The translations under genes were made by a program, and so were the position numbers. From CAWCTB01 sp963798275 (lineage in GTDB: Bacteria; Acidobacteriota; Terriglobia; Terriglobales; Acidobacteriaceae), in assembly GCA_963798275.1 (NCBI GenBank), contig CAWCTB010000051.1:124001-188000 (forward strand): 64,000 bases of DNA, written 5' to 3'. Positions within the stretch are counted from its first letter, which is position 1. Each line of letters opens with the position of its first letter. Of this stretch, positions 37,546-46,374 are shown piece by piece. The notes beneath the pieces are model-generated. The model worked only from the letters and a program-made list of their open reading frames with translations. It did not search any database and was not told where the DNA came from.

Positions 37546-38253
37546 ATGGCATCCGAGGACACCGAGATCACATTGGGCGCGGGCAAGCTGCTGGGCCTGT
37601 TTTTCATGCTGGTTGCCATTTGCGGGGTGTTTTTCGCCATCGGCTATTCGCTGGGAAAGAGTTCGGCGCGCGAACAGGCGCTGAATGACCGGCCGGCCGA
37701 GGCGGCGGAAGCTTCAGCCAGCACGGGCGCCGCTGCGACGGCGGAAAAGCCATCGGCGGCGGTACAGGGGAAGGCGGTTGACCAGCAGCAGAGTTCGGGC
37801 GATTCCGCCGACCATGCGTCGCCCGACCTGACGTTCTATCAGGCAGTGAAGCAAAAAGGCCCGGATGTTTCGACCCCGTCGCAGCCAGCATCGAAGACGG
37901 CGGCAGCGAACAATGATTCGGCTACAGTGGGCACGACGCCTGCTGCGAGCCCAGCGCCTGCGAAAGAGGCGGCCGGCACGGAGGCGGCGTCCCCGCCGGC
38001 CACGACGCCGATTGCGACGGCTCCGGCGGGGGACTACCTGGTACAGATAGCTGCGGTGTCGCACGAGGAAGACGCGGCGGCGCTGGCCGGCGCGCTACGC
38101 AAGAAGAGCTACAGCGCGTCGGTGGTGAATAATCCGGCGGCGAGAGACAAGCTGTATCACGTGGTGATTGGGCCCTACGCCAGCCTGCAGGACGCGGAAG
38201 CAATGAAGTTGAAGTTGAAGGCGGAAGGCTACAATCCGATCGTCAAGCGCTGA
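37546..38253 (+). CDS. SPOR-domain membrane protein
   Basis: A 235-residue protein with a short cytoplasmic start, one membrane helix (residues 12-36), a long Ala/Pro/Thr/Ser-rich linker, and a C-terminal SPOR domain (about 162-235: Tyr-Leu-Val-Gln-Ile-Ala-Ala-Val, then Val-Val-Ile-Gly-Pro-Tyr-Ala-Ser-Leu). SPOR domains bind denuded peptidoglycan at division sites, so it may link the membrane complex to the cell wall. The slipin stop is 18 bases upstream. Confidence 0.88.
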   Translation: MASEDTEITLGAGKLLGLFFMLVAICGVFFAIGYSLGKSSAREQALNDRPAEAAEASASTGAAATAEKPSAAVQGKAVDQQQSSGDSADHASPDLTFYQAVKQKGPDVSTPSQPASKTAAANNDSATVGTTPAASPAPAKEAAGTEAASPPATTPIATAPAGDYLVQIAAVSHEEDAAALAGALRKKSYSASVVNNPAARDKLYHVVIGPYASLQDAEAMKLKLKAEGYNPIVKR

Positions 38254-38262
38254 GCCGCGATC

Positions 38263-38625
38263 TCACCCATAGTTCAGGAAATAGGTTCCGTAGTGGTTGC
38301 CGTTGCGGTACAAGATGCGCGCCCGGTGAATGGACTGGATGTCGTCGGTGTTGCGGAACTCGAAATCGATGACGTCGCCCACGTGCAGCACGGCGTCGAT
38401 GTCGAAGGCGGCTCCCGTCGTGCTTACATTGGTGCAGGTTCCCTCGTAGGAAGTTCGTCTGCCACTCACATAGACCACCCGCACCGGAACACAAACGGTC
38501 AGGCGGTCTTCGTAGCGCCGGTCAAAGAACGGTGAGGGATCGATCGGGGCGGAGTCGGGGCGCGGCGCCGGTAGGCTCATATCCACGTTATCGGCAAAGG
38601 CGATGCGAACCTTAGCCGGTCGCAC
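38263..38625 (-). CDS. PilZ-domain protein
   Basis: A 120-residue single-domain protein carrying both cyclic di-GMP binding motifs of PilZ: Arg37-Tyr-Glu-Asp-Arg41 and Asn66-x-Ser68-x-x-Gly71. The start may be the GTG at 38625 or the ATG 15 codons later. It is convergent with the SPOR gene (9 bases apart) and lies downstream of ppc on the same strand. The second-messenger link is strong by motif; its target is unknown. Confidence 0.88.
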   Translation of the reverse strand: MRPAKVRIAFADNVDMSLPAPRPDSAPIDPSPFFDRRYEDRLTVCVPVRVVYVSGRRTSYEGTCTNVSTTGAAFDIDAVLHVGDVIDFEFRNTDDIQSIHRARILYRNGNHYGTYFLNYG

Positions 38626-38652
38626 GAGGTTACGTCGCGGCGGCGGTGGCGC

Positions 38653-41428
38653 TTATCCCGTATTGTGCAGGCCGGCGGCGATGCCGTTCATGGTGGCGCC
38701 CAGGGCATAGTTCAACTCGTCATTGTCCTCGCCGGCGCGCTTGCGCCGCAGCAGCTCAACCTGGATCAGGCTGAGCGGATCGACGTACGGATTGCGCAGC
38801 CGGATCGAACGCAGCAGCACCGGATTGCGCTCCAGCAACTCGGTTTGTCCGGTGAGCTGCAGAATGACCCGCCGGGTGCGATCGAACTCTTCCAGCAACA
38901 TCTCATACACACCTCGGCGCACACCCTCATCGGCGACCAGCGTGGAGTAGAGCCGCGCAATAGAGAAGTCGGCTTTGGCCATGGCGATCTCAACGTTGCG
39001 GATGAGATCGGCGAAGAGGGGAAATTCGGTTGCCATCTTCCGTAACAGGCCGGACTCCTTCCCACCCTGGGCGACGTAACGCTCCAGCGCGTATCCCACG
39101 CCGAACCACGCGGGCACGGCATGGCGGCTCTGCATCCAGCCAAACACCCAAGGTATGGCGCGGAGTTGGTTGAGGGTGCGGCCGGCACTACGACGCGCGG
39201 GACGCGACCCAATGCGTGCGAGGTCGAGCTCATTGACCGGGGTGGCTTCGTCGAAGTACTGCAGCACCTCGGGATTTTCAGCGATATTGCGGCGGTAGTA
39301 AACAAACGCGTCACTCGACATCTGCTCCATCGCTTCGTGCCACATACGTTCGGAGCTACCTTCGCGATGGCCGGGGCGGACAAGCGCCTCCAGCGCGGCC
39401 GACACCATCACTTCCAGGTTCCACTCTGCCAATACCGGATCGGCGTACTTCCAGTTGAGGACCTCGCCCTGCTCGGTGATGCGAATGGCGCCGGAAAAGT
39501 CTCCGACGGGCTGAGCGAGGATGGCGGAATGGGTGGGGCCTCCGCCGCGGCCGACGGTGCCGCCGCGACCGTGGAAGATGCGCAGCCTGACACCGCACTC
39601 GCGGGCCGCCTGGTGCAGGGCGCGATGGGCCTGGTGCAGCTCCCAGGCGCTGGTGAGCATGCCGCCGTCCTTGTTGGAGTCAGAGTAGCCGAGCATTACC
39701 TCCTGCCAGCCGCCCCAGGATTGCAGCAGCGCGGCGTATTCGGAGTTGGTCCACACCCTGCGCATTACATCAGCCGCGCGGCGCAATGAATCGATGGACT
39801 CGAACAGGGGAACGGGCATCAGTCCGGGATCATCCTGCTCTCCGGCAATGCGGTTGCCGCCCAGGCTGGCCAGGCGAACGAGGGTGAAGATGTCCTGTTC
39901 CGACTCCGCGCCGCTGACGATGTAAGTTGCGGATGACACTGCCGCCGCGCGCGGATTTCTCTTCCGCGATGGCGCCGAGGGTGCTGAACAACTCGGTGGC
40001 CACCGGCGAAAGCCCGGTCGCGAGCCCGGCTGCAGTGGAAGAGGCCTTAGCGCCAACTTCCTGCATCGCCGAGGCATGCACTCGCGCATGCTGTCGAATA
40101 TCGAGGGTATGCAGGTGCAGGCCGAAGGTACGCACCTTGATGAGCAACGGATCGAGCGTGTTCCGGGCCACGCGGCTGCCCTGGTTGCGGCAAAGGCTTT
40201 CGCGGATGGTGAGCAGGTCGCTCTCCAGTTCGCCGGCGCAGCGATAGGCGTTGGAATATCCAGCCTCGGCGCGCATGCCGGTAAGGCGCTCGGCCATCAG
40301 GAGCAGCAGGCGCCGATACCATTCCGCCGGCGTGCTGCGCTGAATGTCGAGGGAGGGCCTCCCAATCGACTGCTCGTAGGCAGCCAGCAGCGCCTGAACT
40401 TCCTCTGAGGCAGGAACCTGGTGGGTGGATACGCTGAGGCGGTGGGCGAGCAGCCGGATCTCGTCGATGTAGTGGTCGAGCAAAGCAGCGTGGGCGATGG
40501 CTAAAGCTTCGCGGGTACAATCGGCGGTTACGAAGGGATTGCCATCGCGATCGCCGCCTATCCAGGAGCCAAAGCGCAGGACGATGGGCAATTGCGTGGC
40601 GTCGAGTTCGACGCCAAAAACCGCGCGGAAGGAGGCCGCGAATTCGTCGTACAGCCGAGGTACGGTGTCGAACAAGGAGAGACGAAAGTAGCTGATCCCA
40701 GTGCGAATTTCGTCGGCGACGGTAGGCTTCTGCAGGCGGACTTCATCGGTCTGCCAGAGCGCCGTAATCTCGGCGAGGATGACGGCTTCGGCTTCTGCGG
40801 CAGCTGCGCCGGAGAGCGGCAATTCGTCGAGTTGTTCCAGTTGGCGGGCGATGCGGCGGCGCTTGAGCAACACGGTACGGCGGGCGATCTCGGTGGGATG
40901 AGCGGTGAACACCGGCTCAACCAGTATGTTTCTAAGTTGCGCAAGTGTCTGCTCGGCGGTCAGGCCTGCCTCCCGCAGGCGAAGCAAGGTACCTCGAAAG
41001 GTGCCGGGGAGCAAAGGCTGCTCGCGATGAAGCTGCGCAGCCCGGCGACGGCGCTTGCGATGGTTGGTCTCGGCCAGATTGGTCAGCTCAAAATAGGTGG
41101 CGAATGACTTGACCACGCGGTACGCGGTCGGAAGATCGAGCGAGCGAACCAGTTGTTTGGCCGCGTCGAGCAGGGAACTGCCGGGGGAATTGTCTAGTGC
41201 GAGAGCGAGCCGCTCGCGGTGTTCGATCAATAATCGGCGGAGGCGCTCGACCACTTCGAAGAGCGGCTCGCCGGATTGTTCGCGGATGGCCCGCCCCAGC
41301 AGGATGCCGAGCGAACGCACATCGCGACGCAGGGGCAGTTCCTTACGGCTGTCGGAGGTGGCCGCCGCGAGTTCGGCCAGACGCTCCTGCTGATTCTCCG
41401 CGGCCCAGAGTGGCTTGCCAGAGTTCAT
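38653..41428 (-). CDS. ppc: Phosphoenolpyruvate carboxylase (one frameshift)
   Basis: The frame from 41428 to about 39930 and the frame from there to 38653 join into about 925 residues, the normal size for an enzyme adding bicarbonate to phosphoenolpyruvate. It has the catalytic His177 in Val-Phe-Thr-Ala-His-Pro-Thr-Glu, Gly-Gly-Asp-Arg-Asp-Gly-Asn-Pro, the Lys of Gly-Tyr-Ser-Asp-Ser-Asn-Lys-Asp-Gly, and Phe-His-Gly-Arg-Gly-Gly-Thr-Val-Gly-Arg-Gly-Gly-Gly-Pro. The C-terminal end Met-Asn-Gly-Ile-Ala-Ala-Gly-Leu-His-Asn-Thr-Gly is intact. The break lies near 39915-39945, in a GGCAGTGTCATC stretch. Confidence 0.93.
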
Positions 41429-41733
41429 CTGTATGAATGTAACCTAAAGCTCGGAAGCGCTGATGAGGACGGCAGGCGGCCGCGGAGAAAGCAGGACGTT
41501 GCGAAGAGTGGCAGATTGCCAGGGATGAACCCCTAGGGACTTACAAAGATAAAGAGCTTAGACCCGACCTGCCTGTGTTGACATCCTCGGGGAGCCCTTC
41601 AGCAGACGACTGATACCCGGGAATCCACCCTTTTCCTGAGGTGAGGGGAGAGCAGATCTCTCGGTCGCCACGGCGACCTTGATTTCATAACGACGACGGC
41701 TCCTGACCAAGTCCGAGTAAGCTTGAGCTGGCA

Positions 41734-41747
41734 AAAGACCAAGACTC
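41734..41747. repeat. Left arm of the 14-base inverted repeat
   Basis: AAAGACCAAGACTC, 17 bases before the transposase ATG, is perfectly complementary to 42930-42943. Confidence 0.75.
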
Positions 41748-41764
41748 GGAAGAAAGGAGCCGCC

Positions 41765-42793
41765 ATGAAGATTATAGGCTGTGATTTCCATCCGAGTTTC
41801 CAACAAATTGCCATGGTGGATACGGAAACGGGCGAGTACACGGAACGGAAGCTGACCCCGGAGGAGGCGCGGCAGTTTTATGCCGAGCTGCAGGGGCGGG
41901 TGCTGGTGGGCATGGAGGCCTGCGGCAACACGCTGTGGTTCGAGCGCTGGCTGGGCTTGCTGGGCATCGAGCTGCGGCTGGGGGATGCGGGCAAGATCCG
42001 GGCCCTGGAAGTGCGCAAGCAGAAGACGGACCGCCGCGATGCTGCACTGTTGCTGCGACTGCTGCTGGAGGATCGCTTTCCCGAGATATGGGTGCCGACG
42101 CTGGAGCAGCGCGATGTGCGGCAGTTGCTGTTGCATCGCCACAAACTGGTGGGGATGCAACAGCAGGTGAAGAACGAGTTGCAGCACCTGGCGCTGAATC
42201 AGGGAGTGCAGCAGAAGCGCAAACTGTGGAGCGAGTCGGGACGCCAGCGGCTGCAAGAGCTGCCGTTGGAGGGCTGGACGGCACAGCGGCGCGCGGATTC
42301 GCTGGAGCTGCTGGACGATCTGCACCGTCGCATTGCGAAGCTGGATGTCGCGGCCGAGCAAGAGGCGGAGCGCGATGCGATCGCGCGTTTGTTGCGGACG
42401 CATCCGGGCGTGGGCCCGATTACGGCGCTGGCGTTTTCGCTGACCTTGGGCACGATCGAGCGCTTCGCCCACAGCCGGCAGGTGGTCAGCTACCTGGGGC
42501 TGAATCCGGCGGAGCATTCCAGCGGAGGACGGCAGCAGTTGGGGGCGATCAGCAAGCAGGGCAATCCCTTGCTGCGCAGTTTGTTGGTGGAAGCGGGGCA
42601 GAGTGCCGCGCGTTCGGTTCCAGAGTTAAAGCGCGCCTATCAGCGGCTGAAGCACAGGAAACATTCTGGCGTAGCCAAGGTCATGGTAGCGCGCAAATTG
42701 GCGGTGCGGCTGTTTTGGATGTGGAAGACGCAGCAGCCTTACTCCGCCGCTCGCACGCAGGGCAGCCCGAGTCATCACGTGGTCGCGGTCTAA
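41765..42793 (+). CDS. IS110-family transposase
   Basis: A 342-residue protein from the ATG at 41765, with AAAGGAG six bases upstream. The N-terminal RuvC-like domain (DEDD_Tnp_IS110) starts Ile-Ile-Gly-Cys-Asp-Phe-His with the first catalytic Asp, has the Glu in Gly-Met-Glu-Ala-Cys-Gly, and the Asp pair in Lys-Thr-Asp-Arg-Arg-Asp-Ala. The C-terminal Transposase_20 domain has Thr-His-Pro-Gly-Val-Gly-Pro-Ile-Thr-Ala and Tyr-Leu-Gly-Leu-Asn-Pro with the Ser-rich loop after Gly-Asn-Pro. The gene is intact. These enzymes insert DNA guided by a bridge RNA. Confidence 0.93.
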   Translation: MKIIGCDFHPSFQQIAMVDTETGEYTERKLTPEEARQFYAELQGRVLVGMEACGNTLWFERWLGLLGIELRLGDAGKIRALEVRKQKTDRRDAALLLRLLLEDRFPEIWVPTLEQRDVRQLLLHRHKLVGMQQQVKNELQHLALNQGVQQKRKLWSESGRQRLQELPLEGWTAQRRADSLELLDDLHRRIAKLDVAAEQEAERDAIARLLRTHPGVGPITALAFSLTLGTIERFAHSRQVVSYLGLNPAEHSSGGRQQLGAISKQGNPLLRSLLVEAGQSAARSVPELKRAYQRLKHRKHSGVAKVMVARKLAVRLFWMWKTQQPYSAARTQGSPSHHVVAV

Positions 42794-42929
42794 GACCGGG
42801 CGCTTGAGTGGGCACCCTGCCTCCCGGAAGAGTCTGGGAGTTCGAAGACAAGAATCATGGTCGCAGTGAGCGATCGAATAGATGGTTGGTGGAGTCGAAA
42901 GGCTGCCATCGGTGATTCCAGCAGAGTGT

Positions 42930-42943
42930 GAGTCTTGGTCTTT
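42930..42943. repeat. Right arm of the 14-base inverted repeat
   Basis: GAGTCTTGGTCTTT is the exact complement of 41734-41747. About 136 bases of non-coding sequence separate it from the transposase stop. Confidence 0.75.
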
Positions 42944-43164
42944 ATGCAGAGCAGTTGTTCTCAATTAGAGCGAACTGGCGCATGGGAAAAAACCAAGGCG
43001 CCGACGCTGAAGTTTACCCTTGACAACGCCGTCGTTGTTATAGACGTGATGACAATTCCTAGGGTAGGGATGTCAACAGAGCCACCCGGCCTGAAGGCCA
43101 GGCCTACTCCAAAGCGCATTTTTCCGCCTGAGCGGGCCTGGCCGTCAGTGCTGGCGGCAGGACC

Positions 43165-43195
43165 AAAAAAGGGAGGCTGCTTAAGGCAGCCTCCC
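43165..43195 (-). terminator. Intrinsic terminator of the PEP-CTERM gene
   Basis: A perfect 10-base-pair stem (GGGAGGCTGC with GCAGCCTCCC) around a five-base loop; read on the minus strand it is followed by six T residues. It lies just after the gene at 43220-43867. Confidence 0.9.
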
Positions 43196-43219
43196 GAGGT
43201 TACGAATGCAGGAAGTGAG

Positions 43220-43867
43220 CTAGCTGTGGAGGCGACGGCGCAGCGTGCCGGCCAGGCCGATCACGCCAGTGCCGATCAACAGCAGGGAGCTCGGCTCGGG
43301 GACGACGGCCTGCTGATAGGACAATCCGGTGATTCCGCCATCCGTCCACGCGGCCGAACCGCCGCCAAGGGGAACCGTATTCTGCAGAACCAGGGTGATC
43401 TGGTAGCCGCCGTTCACGGGTCCGATGTCGGCAAAGTTCACGGTGCCGGTAACGGTTCCATAGTTGCCGCAGTAGTTGCAATCGGGCAGAACCACCTGCG
43501 CGACCGCAACGCCGTTGACCAAGGCGAACCAGGTTTCGGTATTGCCGCCTCCCAGGAAGTCCTGGAAGGTCCAATCGGCGGTAAGGTCGGTGACCGAGTT
43601 GGTGTTCAGCACGAAAATAGACGACTGCACAAAATCACCGGCTGTCCACTGGAAAGCGGTCTGGCCGCCGACAGGTATGGTGCCGCAGCCGTTGGTGGCG
43701 CTGCAGTAGGCGTCACCGGCCGTGGGGAATGGTACGTTGACAGTTACGTCGGCCGGGTCCATGTTGGGGCTGTTGAGCGCCGTCAGGAGAGTGGCATGGG
43801 CCACGCTGACGGTAGCGAAGCAGAGTGCAACAAGGAGAGCTACACTCCACAGGGATGTTTTCTTCAT
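43220..43867 (-). CDS. PEP-CTERM sorting-domain protein
   Basis: A 215-residue secreted protein from the ATG at 43867, eight bases after GGAGG. The signal peptide ends Val-Ala-His-Ala. The middle is a beta-rich domain with two short Cys pairs and no known family. The end has the tag Val-Pro-Glu-Pro-Ser-Ser, a hydrophobic helix and Arg-Arg-Arg, which marks it for exosortase sorting. It ends at its own terminator. Confidence 0.9.
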   Translation of the reverse strand: MKKTSLWSVALLVALCFATVSVAHATLLTALNSPNMDPADVTVNVPFPTAGDAYCSATNGCGTIPVGGQTAFQWTAGDFVQSSIFVLNTNSVTDLTADWTFQDFLGGGNTETWFALVNGVAVAQVVLPDCNYCGNYGTVTGTVNFADIGPVNGGYQITLVLQNTVPLGGGSAAWTDGGITGLSYQQAVVPEPSSLLLIGTGVIGLAGTLRRRLHS

Positions 43868-44161
43868 TCTCAAATCCTCCGATCAGGCCGAAGCGCGGTT
43901 ACGGCCCGAAGTGGCGATAGAACCTAAACACAACCGTAGGCGCCATCAAGGTTAAAAGGTTACTAAAGTCACGTAAGCAATTTTACTGCCACGCCACGTG
44001 CTTGTAAACAAAAGCTCAGCAAGATTCAGCGTGTGCATAATGTTGCGCAATATGGGAACTGATTTTCCCTGCGACGACCCGACCGATCCCGTTCATTTCA
44101 CAAGCAGTTCCAAACCCAGGCGAGCAAGCGGCACCGCCCTTGCGACGCCGCCGGTATCACT
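43868..44161. other. Spacer upstream of the PEP-CTERM gene
   Basis: No gene was found; the PEP-CTERM gene's promoter should lie here. AT content is higher than around it. No clear -10/-35 pair was recognised. Confidence 0.3.
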
Positions 44162-45900
44162 CTAGTGTAGGACTCTTGGCGTGCAACTGTTGAACTTCAA
44201 CGAAGCAACTCGGGTACTCCAGTTAAACCTGACGGTTGTCGTGTAGTACTGGTTCACGTACCAGAACGTACAGCCATCGAGATCGATTGACATGCTGCTG
44301 TAATCGCCCCAGCGATGGCTGGTGTCGGGCTGCGAACCGGTAGCCACGGTCTGGTTAACGATGGCAGCCTCTCCCTGCATCGTGCCCAAAGCGTCGCTCG
44401 GCGGCCCGTCCGGTGAAATAGATGTCCGGATGGATCGTCGCACTGGAGCGGCTATAGCCCAACGCGATGTTGCCATCCTTGTCCATGGCGATGGAGCCCA
44501 TGAAGCGATAGGTGGCATCCGGGGCGTAGGTGCCGCCCTGATAAGCCGCCAGCGCCGTCGGGTTGCTGGCTGGCGCACGGAACTCATACCAACGCTCGGC
44601 GCCAGTACCTCCGTTCGCAATGGCATGGTTGACCATGTAGGACGTTACCGGCACGTTGGCGATGTTGATGCCGCGGTGGAGAGCCAGACGGTACATCAGG
44701 CGATCACCCAGTGAGTCCAGACCACCGGTACCCAGGTTAACCCCGAGTTGCGGAATACAACCTGACGAACCGAAGTTGCACAGACCAACGAAGGCCGGCA
44801 ATCCCGGTAGGAATTGGGGTGGCTCCGTTGACTCCGGTAAGCGTAGCGCCGGTCCAAGTGCCGTTGACTTTGTAGGTGTACTCGTAAATGTGGGTTTCCG
44901 AAGCGAAGTTGTCAATGCTGCCCACAAACACTTCGGGAGTGCCTGGCGGCATGGGAAGCTCAGGCGTATCCAGATCGGCGGGTAGCATGCTGTCGTCGAA
45001 CAGGGTGCCGTTGGAGTTATCCAAGGTGCAAACCTGCTCGGCGGTCGGATCGCCTACCAGCATCTTGGCGCGGTTGTAAGCGCAGGGCTGGGCCCCGAGA
45101 TAAGCCGTGCCGGCAGCGTTGAAGACGTTGTTCGACTGGTAGTATGCCTCCGGCTGAATACCCAGCTTGGGGTAGTCGGGGAAGCCGGCGTTCTGCGGGA
45201 AGGAATAACGGAAGTAGGTGCCCAGCGCGTCGGGTGAGGTGGAGATGGCGAAGCAGCTCGCAAATGGCGAACTGAAGACGGGCTGGAACAGGACCCAGCG
45301 ATGCGCCGCCTTGTCAAATTGCGCGATGATGTCGCCGTCGTTGTCGGTCTGGCAGCTGCCGCCGAAACCGGCCCACAGAGCATTGCCCAGAATCGGGCCC
45401 GCCAGGTAAGCGCCATCGCTCTTTCTGAAGACTGCATAGGAAACGTTGACCCACTCGACGACTTGCGCGTTGGCCTGATTGCCCGGCCAGTCACCGGAAG
45501 CTCCATTCGAGTCTGTGGGCGCGTCAGGAACGCTGTAGCCGTGGAATCCGATTCCGACTCCGAGTACGTTGACACCGACGGTGGCGGCAACCGGAGCCAG
45601 GTTTTGCGGTGCAACAGCCTGGCCTGAGGCCGCCTGCCGGGCGGCAGCGAATGCAAGCTGCTTCTGCAACTTCGGTTTGAGAGCCGGACTGGCTACGTGG
45701 TAACCGAACGGAACTATGGGTTGGGAATTGATGAGGTCTCTGAGGGGCGGGGAAACATCGAAATGAGTCGCCCGGTTGAATTCCGATTTGGTGAGTACCC
45801 CAGCCTGAGCTGCATTGTTCTGAGCTGACGAAATAGCGCACGTGAGCAGCAGAGCAAGCAGACAGAAGGCGGGAAACGAGAGGTTACGCTTAATCTCCAT
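44162..45900 (-). CDS. Secreted protein, exo-alpha-sialidase/BNR-repeat-like, unknown function (two frameshifts)
   Basis: The ATG at 45900 follows GGAGG by nine bases and opens a signal peptide ending Ile-Ser-Ser-Ala-Gln. The frame to about 44820 continues one frame over to about 44395 and then in a third frame to 44162, for about 578 residues. Recurring blocks such as Ala-Met-Asp-Lys-Asp-Gly-Asn-Ile-Ala-Leu-Gly-Tyr-Ser and Asp-Gly-Asp-Ile-Ile-Ala-Gln-Phe-Asp look like propeller blades. No catalytic motif was identified. Acidobacterial genomes have many such large secreted proteins. Confidence 0.65.
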
Positions 45901-46374
45901 TGATCCTCTCCTCCATCCTTTCGACATCTGGTTGAAACTGAATTTTCTTGGTGGCCGAAGCGCGAACGAAGAACCTCGGGTAGGTCTCACATCTTTATCA
46001 CTGTTATATGGCGAGGTCAACTACTAAGTTAGTAGATGACCGGCGGTATGTAAGTTGTAGTGAGCAGCACTCCGATGCGTGAGTACTACCTAAGTAACGT
46101 CGAGCCGCTGACGAGACAGGTTATTCGTCGAAAAACAAACGACTTATTCGTTTTTCCCCGTTGCGTTCGAGCGCGCAGAAAAACGGCTTTCATGGAGGGA
46201 ACAATAGGGCGGGAAAATGTTCACCGATCTCAGTAGTACGGGCGGGCCAATACGACGAGCGGCGTATGCGCAAAACCGCGTGCTAAACTCGACCCGCAAA
46301 TCTAATTTTCATTCGAACCACCGTCAGGTGAAGAGCTTCGAAGGGCGTTGACGCGGGGCTCGTGGGGGATTTTT
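45901..46374. other. Divergent gene-free region
   Basis: This 474-base spacer between two divergent secreted-protein genes is AT-richer than the genes. TTAGTAGATG and TAGTACT-like words are present, but no convincing promoter pair or RNA was recognised. Confidence 0.3.

Larger units (their letters stand above)
41576..43078 (+). mobile_element. IS110-family insertion element
   Basis: A transposase gene flanked by nested inverted repeats: an inner perfect 14-base pair (AAAGACCAAGACTC at 41734-41747, complement at 42930-42943), a middle 13-of-14 pair (ATAACGACGACGGC near 41688, complement near 43028), and an outer perfect 11-base pair (TGTTGACATCC at 41576, complement ending 43078). Non-coding ends of about 190 and 285 bases flank the gene. 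IS110 elements use a guide (bridge) RNA encoded in such an end. The outer limits given are tentative; the inner pair could instead be the subterminal repeats of an IS1111-like subgroup. Confidence 0.65.

Noticed and set aside
41688..43041. The 13-of-14 middle inverted repeat of the IS110 element as a separate feature
   Set aside because: It is placed unsymmetrically (about 46 bases outside the inner repeat on one side, 85 on the other), so it may be chance; it is mentioned only within the element.
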